Part shown: positions 58,829-64,000 of the stretch, piece after piece
Layout: every line of letters starts with the position of its first letter
Numbering within the stretch: the stretch's first letter is position 1
DNA from: Chaetoderma sp. LZ-2023a
Taxonomy: Eukaryota > Mollusca > Caudofoveata > Chaetodermatida > Chaetodermatidae
Reading direction: 5' to 3'
Length of the DNA stretch: 64,000 nucleotides
Assembly (NCBI GenBank): GCA_034401795.1
Contig: CM067372.1
Coordinates: 38,221,494-38,285,493 of the forward strand
Made by a program: the position numbers and the translations under genes
Notes under the pieces: generated by a model
Databases searched by the model: none
Seen by the model: the letters and a program-made list of their open reading frames with translations, nothing else
What the model was told of the DNA's origin: nothing

Positions 58829-60136
58829 CGAGAGGTGTTCAGTTTATTTTGTCACAAGTTTGCACGATTTCTTGCTGCACACATTTGGTCAATTGTCTCA
58901 CTCACAATACCTTTTTACAAAGCCCACGAGCTTACCGACACGCTAGTTTAGTTTGTTAAAAGTGTTCAACATGCCAAGACATAAAATAAGCGAGAGAGTG
59001 GAGGGTATAATTCTCCATCTTTTGAGGAGGGGAATGACGCCGTCACTGATCAGAAATGAACTTTTGAAAGAAAATATCAGTGTCAGTGTGAGGACAATTT
59101 ATCGCGTACAGAATAACATCGGAAAACAACGACAATTGACGAATCTAACACATAGAAAATCTGCTACGTTGAAAATCAGAAGAAGATGAACTGTAGTATC
59201 AAAACAAGTGATAGACAAAGTGAAGAAAATGATAGCAAGTATTAACCCACCGACACAACGTGAGATGCGCAATCCATTAGGATTTAGTTTGGGATCCGTA
59301 AATAACACCATAAACAGTGTTATCAAGGCGAAACTGAGAAAAAAATGTTTGGTTCATAAACTATCCCTAGAGCAGGTTGAAAAGAGGAGGAAGAGGAGCT
59401 GGAGTCTGTATCTGAAGCTGTGTGCGGGGAAGTGGAAAAACATTGTCACCACAGATGAGGCTATGTTTTATCTAGGTGGATGCTACGGAAAACGGCGAGT
59501 CTGTTATGTTAGGAAAGGACAAATTGATATGGATAAGTTGAAGTTTGTTAAACGTGACAGTTTCGCGCCTGGTTTCATGGTATGGGCAGGCGTTAGGCAT
59601 TACGGAAAGACCAGTCTTAAATTCATTGATCGGAATGTGAAAATCAATGCTGATTATTACATCAAACATGTTTTGAGACCCTTTTTGAAACATGATGGTC
59701 CCAAATTTTCCCCAGGGAACAAACAGAAGGACATGGTTTTTTCACCAAGATAGTGCCTCCTCTCATACTGCACGAAAGAGCTTAACATACTTAAAACAGA
59801 ACAATGTTAAATTCATTAGCCCTGAAGAATGGATGCCGAAGTCGCCGGATGCTGCCCCTATGGACTTTAGTATCTAGGAGTGTCAAGCGCCGTCTACAGA
59901 AGCGTAAAGTTACAAGTCTTAACAGTCTAAAACGTGCTCTCAAAACCGAATGGAAGGCACTAAGTCAAACTGTGATCAATAAAGCCCTTTCTTCTTGGCC
60001 TAAGCGCTGTAGACCGATATATCATGCTCATGGGTCTCAAATTGAACATCTTCTGCAATGAAATTATTTTGTGATAAATTATTGTTGATTAAATACTTAT
60101 TTGAAATTTGTGACAAAATAAACTGAACACCTCTCG
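58829..60136 (+). mobile_element. mariner-type DNA transposon, 1308 bp
   Basis: Perfect 29-bp terminal inverted repeats (58829-58857 and 60108-60136), outer end cgagaggtgttcagtttatt, lie inside duplicated TA dinucleotides (58827-58828 and 60137-60138). Length, TA target and the transposase relic are typical of the Tc1/mariner superfamily, which moves by cut and paste. The perfect repeats suggest fairly recent insertion although the gene is broken. Confidence 0.92.
58971..60061 (+). pseudogene. mariner transposase pseudogene, DD37D type
   Basis: Begins MPRHKISERVEGIILHLLRR, with a helix-turn-helix DNA-binding region continuing to RTIYRVQNN. Catalytic pieces follow: TTDEAMFYLGG (first Asp), HQDSASSHTA (second Asp) and SPDAAPMDFS (third Asp). 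Counting in the intact frame between the last two gives 37 residues, DD37D (maT-like), not the DD34D of classic mariner. Lesions: an in-frame TGA at 59187-59189, a one-base shift in the T-run near 59735 just before HQD, a TAG at 59875-59877 where Trp is expected, and another shift straight after it. The C-terminus resumes as SVKRRLQKRKV and ends at 60061. Confidence 0.88.
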
Positions 60137-60508
60137 TACTGGCTAGATGGCCCACGCGCATGCTCTCAATATGGGACTAGTTGTCGCGACGCGGGTTACC
60201 GGAGTTTAGTAAATCGCAATTGCGCATGACCGGGTATTCACTGACTGGTTGACGCAGACGATCAGCTGCATATATAGCCTTCAAAAATGGATAAATTATC
60301 TTTTGGTCGCAAATTTACATATTTTTTATCAGAAATAACATTGTATTGGTTATATTAATCTGACACTGTATTCGGCTACGTAATATAATAGGTGTAGCAA
60401 CAAAAATACATTATGTTGGAGACTATACATCCGGTGCAAAAATACCGTTTTTAGAGCAATACCCCGAAATGCCGTTTTGAGAGCGATCTAGCCAGTATAT
60501 ACGATATC

Positions 60509-61020
60509 AGAGGTGTTATTCATTTTAGTTGGTTAGCCATCCATATATGTAATGAAGCGGTTTCTGGCTAATAGGTCTATGAGTGTTAAAGGGTCAAAGC
60601 ATGAATTAAACTAACAAATACAAAAGAAATTGTCAACTTATTCAACCGTGACGGCTCCATTTCATATTGTAAACGTGGTTAGAATGAACATAAATACGCC
60701 TCAAACAGGGATTCTCATAGGAAGACTACAGCTTATATAACTTACTCTCGCGCTTTCGCTGACGGCCATTGTAAGGCCAAGAAAAAAGGTGGTTGCTTAA
60801 AGTAAACATAAGAAAGCGCATTTGAGACCACAAACTCTGACTTAGCTAAGATGCATGGTCTTAATGTCTCAAAGAGTCGCCTTCTTGGAGTGGAATGCAT
60901 CAATGCCGCATATTATTACTGGCTAAACAATTAGGCTTGTGACCTGGTGATTCACCACCCGTACGCACCCTTCTGGTGTCACAATACGCCACTTGTTATA
61001 CTGATGTTACGATCAAATGA
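60509..61020. other. No gene; mariner-end-like phrase at its left edge
   Basis: agaggtgttattcattttag at 60509 resembles the mariner terminal repeat (agaggtgttcagtttatttt) but no partner end is visible. Confidence 0.35.
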
Positions 61021-61024
61021 CCGT

Positions 61025-61270
61025 CGTGAAAGTGGCAAATATCCGGCAGTAAGCGTTTGGATTATATGACGTTTGCCGAATTTACTATTTGATACACATT
61101 TTGTTGATTATTTCGAGATTAATTTGACTGGGAGTTGTTGCTGTCAAATGAAGCAACTGCAGCCAGTCAAATCAGTTTCAAAATATTCGGTAGCTTACCT
61201 TTAATGTTACCTCGAAATTGGGATTCTGGACGTTAATTCAAATGCGTCTACAAAGAAGTGGATGGAGGAT
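61025..61270 (+). mobile_element. Palindromic MITE, copy P12
   Basis: tatatgacgtttgccg, tttactatttgatacacatt, core arms gattaatttgactgggagtt and cagccagtcaaatcagtttc, then cggtagcttacc. Its tail has expanded into the 21-bp array that follows. Confidence 0.7.
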
Positions 61271-61888
61271 AGCTAGAAATTGGCGGCCATAGCTAGAAAT
61301 GGGTGAGGCATAGATTGAAATGGGCGGGGCAGAGCTAGAAATGGGCAGGACATAGCTGGAAATGGCTGGGCATAGCTAGAAATGGCTGGGGCATAGTTAG
61401 AAATGGCTGGGGCATAGCTAGAAATGGGCGTTGTAGAGCTAGAAATGGTGTTGCAGAGCTAGAAATGGGCATTGCAGAGCTAGAAATGGGCATTGCAGAG
61501 CTAGAAATGGGCATTGCAGAGCTAGAAATTGGCATTGCAGAGCTAGAAATGGGCATTGCAGAGCTAGAAATGGGCATTGCAGAGCTAGAAATGGGCATTG
61601 CAGAGCTAGAAATGGGCGTTGCAGAGCTAGAAATGGGCATTGCAGAGCTAGAAATGGGCATTGCAGAGCTAGAAATGGGCGTTGCAGAGCTAGAAATGGA
61701 CGGGGCAAAGCTAGAAATGGACAGGGCAAAGCTAGAAATGGGAGGGGCATAGCTAGAAATGGGAGGGGCATAGCTAGAAATGATATGGTAGAGCTAGAAA
61801 TGGGCATTGCAGAGCTAGAAATGGGCGTTGCAGAGTTAGAAATGGGTGGGGCAAAGCTAGAAATGGGCGGGGAAAAGCGAGAAATGAA
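61270..61888. repeat. 21-bp minisatellite grown from a MITE tail
   Basis: About 29 copies of agctagaaatgggcattgca plus g, with flanking units reading gggcggggcat as in the MITE end. The + strand frame gives a repeating MGIAELE heptad and the minus strand two other repeat peptides; I regard these as artefacts of a unit divisible by three. Confidence 0.95.
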
Positions 61889-61957
61889 TCATTCTATTCC
61901 GTCATGAAGTTTTTTCAGGAATCAGTTGCTTTATTGGACTGGACTTGGCCAAACGGA

Positions 61958-62055
61958 CATTTCCAGTTTATCCATCCATCATATGACGTCATAATACCCT
62001 ACGTGAGGAGTAGGGTGATGTCATAATCAATGTCGTCATCTACTGTACATGATTT
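61958..62055 (+). mobile_element. Palindromic MITE, copy P13 (left-end fragment)
   Basis: acatttccagtttatccatc, catatgacgtcataat, then gatgtcataatcaatg; the element stops before its core. Confidence 0.6.
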
Positions 62056-62520
62056 TACCAAATTCCGCACCACCGAAAACCAATACTCATTATACTTGGA
62101 CAATTTAAGGAAATCCTGGTACAAGAATTTGCGTAATAATTAAATATTTACTATATTAGGCTGACATCTTGATCTTGGATTTCGCCACCAGGTGGAGTTA
62201 GCGCACACCATGGCCTTTGGGAGGGCCACTTCCACTAATTCGTGTCAATGTCAAACCATCTACAAGCTTTGTTCTGGTCAATAGACGGTTCACCAAAATT
62301 CCCTCCTAAAATGCAACCAGTATTTATTATTTATTTCATAGGGTTATCACTTAAGCATTGACTGTTGCAGACCGATTTCGTATGAGTTTATTAGAGGAAG
62401 GTTGGTATGGTCCATCTTGACAACACTGCTGTTAGAAACATGTTGCCGCCTCCAATGTGCGTGTAGATAGCATGTAAAATCTGATTCAATATCAGTCACG
62501 TCATATTCTAACTAGATGGA
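62056..62520. other. No recognised feature
   Basis: AT-rich; nothing seen. Confidence 0.4.
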
Positions 62521-62524
62521 TTCA

Positions 62525-62960
62525 TTTCTATGTATGTACCCCCTCCCCCCATTTCTAGCTATGCCATTCCCATTTCTATCTCCGCCCCGCCCATTTCTAG
62601 CTAGTCTCCGATCACATTTTGGGAGTGTTGTTATCGATTTAAATATACGTTGAACCCCGACTTCTCAGAATCCCATTTTCAATGTAATTATACAGGTAAG
62701 CTGTTGAATATTTTGAAACTATTTTAACTGAGTGATGTTGCTGTAACAATAACAGCGCCCAGTCAAATTAGTTTCAAAATATCCAACAGAATGTTTATTA
62801 AATAGTAAATTCATCAAAGACATACAATTCGTAGACTTGGCTGACTTTTAAAGCTTGATGACTGAATATTATCTGTCAACCGTGATTGTGACGTCACACT
62901 ACACGTGATGCAATTGAATATGACGTCATGTAGTTGAGTGACAGATCGGATCCATCCATT
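62525..62960 (-). mobile_element. Palindromic MITE, copy P14 (reverse)
   Basis: Opens with repeated atttctagctatgcc words, then ggtaagctgttgaatatttt, a core with gatgttgctgtaac / aacagcgcccagtcaaatta, gtttattaaatagtaaat, tacaattcgtagac and two tgacgtca sites (near 62890 and 62921). Confidence 0.75.
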
Positions 62961-64000
62961 GCACCTATATCATTTGAATAATAATGAAAATAGGCCTAGT
63001 TCCATGCATGGTGATAATTAAAAAAACACCAGGGCTTGCCAGTAACTAAATAGAGGGTTTATCCATTACTATGAATATACTCTTAGTTCTATTCAGACAC
63101 GGAAATCTTCTACAAAGAAAGGAAATTAATCAATAGAAAAATAGCAATTAAATGAATAAATGTCGTAGAAGTACTGAGAATACCTGCGTTAAAAACCGGC
63201 AATGTTGGCTAAGCGAACTCTTTGTACCAAATTCTGGGTAATTTTTGATACAATGAAAGCGTGGATTAGGCTAGTAAATACGCCTTCACCGCGTGGATAT
63301 AATATGACCAGCATTTAAATAAAGGTTTTGGCATCAGTAGGAATGCAAGTGCCCAATATATATTCACTGTGCATGCGTGTTAACAATGCAATAACACCTC
63401 TGTTTGTTACAGTATAATGAAGGTCCTGGTATACGGTATACATTCCTACAATCTATGTTAACTCATATACTGTTGCAAGGCAAGTCTCACGAGAATGTAT
63501 ATATGCTACTGAGGGACCTGAGATTAGTATTCATTTTGAAAGCGGAAGCTGAAGTAAGATGTTGTTACATTTGTCAACTGCAACGACTTAGCGCAACGTT
63601 GCTCCCATAATGAACGCAAGTTAGCAATACGCATCGAGCTGGGCACTAAATCAAATAAAGGGACGATTCGGTAGAAATAGAGTTGATAGGCACTTGATAT
63701 AAGCATTCTTATATACAAAGTTATTATTTTCGAGCCACGTAGTCTATTAATCAGTTGATAATCAACCTAACATAGGCTGGGATTTTTTTTATAAATGACT
63801 GTTAATTTTAAATAAATATCAGAACGTTCAAATAGAGTTAAGACTTTTAGTAAACTAATATGTGGAAAGTACTTCCTGCCACTTATATAGAATCAAACTT
63901 GTGCATGGATTTAATATGACTTCACGAAGAGATAAAAAGACAATATTTTGAACAAAGGTGTGCAGTGTAGTATTTTTATATTTGAAACTAGTGTGGAGTT
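62961..64000. other. No recognised feature
   Basis: AT-rich; opposing 64-68-codon frames near 63404-63718 have no recognised content. Confidence 0.4.

Larger units (their letters stand above)
58816..60508. mobile_element. Small inverted-repeat element split by the mariner
   Basis: gatatcgtatata at 58816-58828 and ctggctagat at 60139-60148 flank the mariner. Joined across it, keeping one TA, they equal the reverse complement of atctagccagtatatacgat and its following atc at 60486-60508, a perfect 23-bp inverted repeat. The host element would be about 380 bp without the mariner. It has no coding capacity. Confidence 0.6.

Noticed and set aside
61335..61807. Repeat proteins (MGIAELE, MPISSSA, FLALQCP types)
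   Set aside because: All three arise from one 21-bp tandem unit read in different frames; there is no start context, splice site or homologue.

Overview
The window is nuclear DNA from an animal, most likely a marine invertebrate. Genes are sparse and split by introns, GC content is low, and most of the sequence is mobile-element debris, microsatellites and minisatellites. Several interspersed repeats resemble ones I associate with molluscs and other lophotrochozoans, but that placement is an inference. I see no bacterial-style operons, CRISPR arrays or rRNA.

Two host genes can be read with confidence. The last three coding exons of the protein phosphatase 2A catalytic subunit lie at 2529-4396 (+). 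A complete three-exon gene for a secreted ten-cysteine prokineticin/astakine-like ligand lies at 51486-55625 (+). A 296-codon open frame at 28817-29707 (+) is probably a real orphan coding sequence.

The best-preserved mobile element is a 5.7-kb DIRS-type tyrosine-recombinase retrotransposon (36723-42445). It has inverted terminal repeats, an internal complementary region, a long Gag-RT-RNase H frame and an overlapping recombinase frame. It sits inside the coding sequence of an older pseudogene of a multi-copy uncharacterised protein family. Relics of the same family appear at about 51985-53940 (antisense in the first intron of the ligand gene) and about 47830-49460. A decayed mariner with DD37D spacing (58829-60136) is inserted in the terminal repeat of another small element. 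LINE and Penelope-like remnants and a tRNA-derived SINE are also present.

Two miniature element families recur. One is 350-400 bp with a long central palindrome and TGACGTCA motifs (about 14 copies or pieces). The other is about 220-240 bp, bounded by TTAA and AACCCTTT-like ends, and looks piggyBac-derived (about six copies). Large tandem arrays lie at 13071-17230 (56/59-bp unit), 19739-23657 (about 26 bp), 44358-45885 (35 bp) and 61270-61888 (21 bp, grown from the tail of a palindromic element).

Layout: 1-4.4 kb repeat and PP2A gene; 4.4-13 kb intergenic with small elements; 13-23.7 kb the two big arrays; 23.7-36.7 kb retroelement relics, the orphan frame and miniature elements; 36.7-42.4 kb DIRS; 42.4-49.5 kb repeats and relics; 51.4-55.7 kb ligand gene; 56-64 kb mariner and miniature elements. 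All coordinates and alignments were made by eye.
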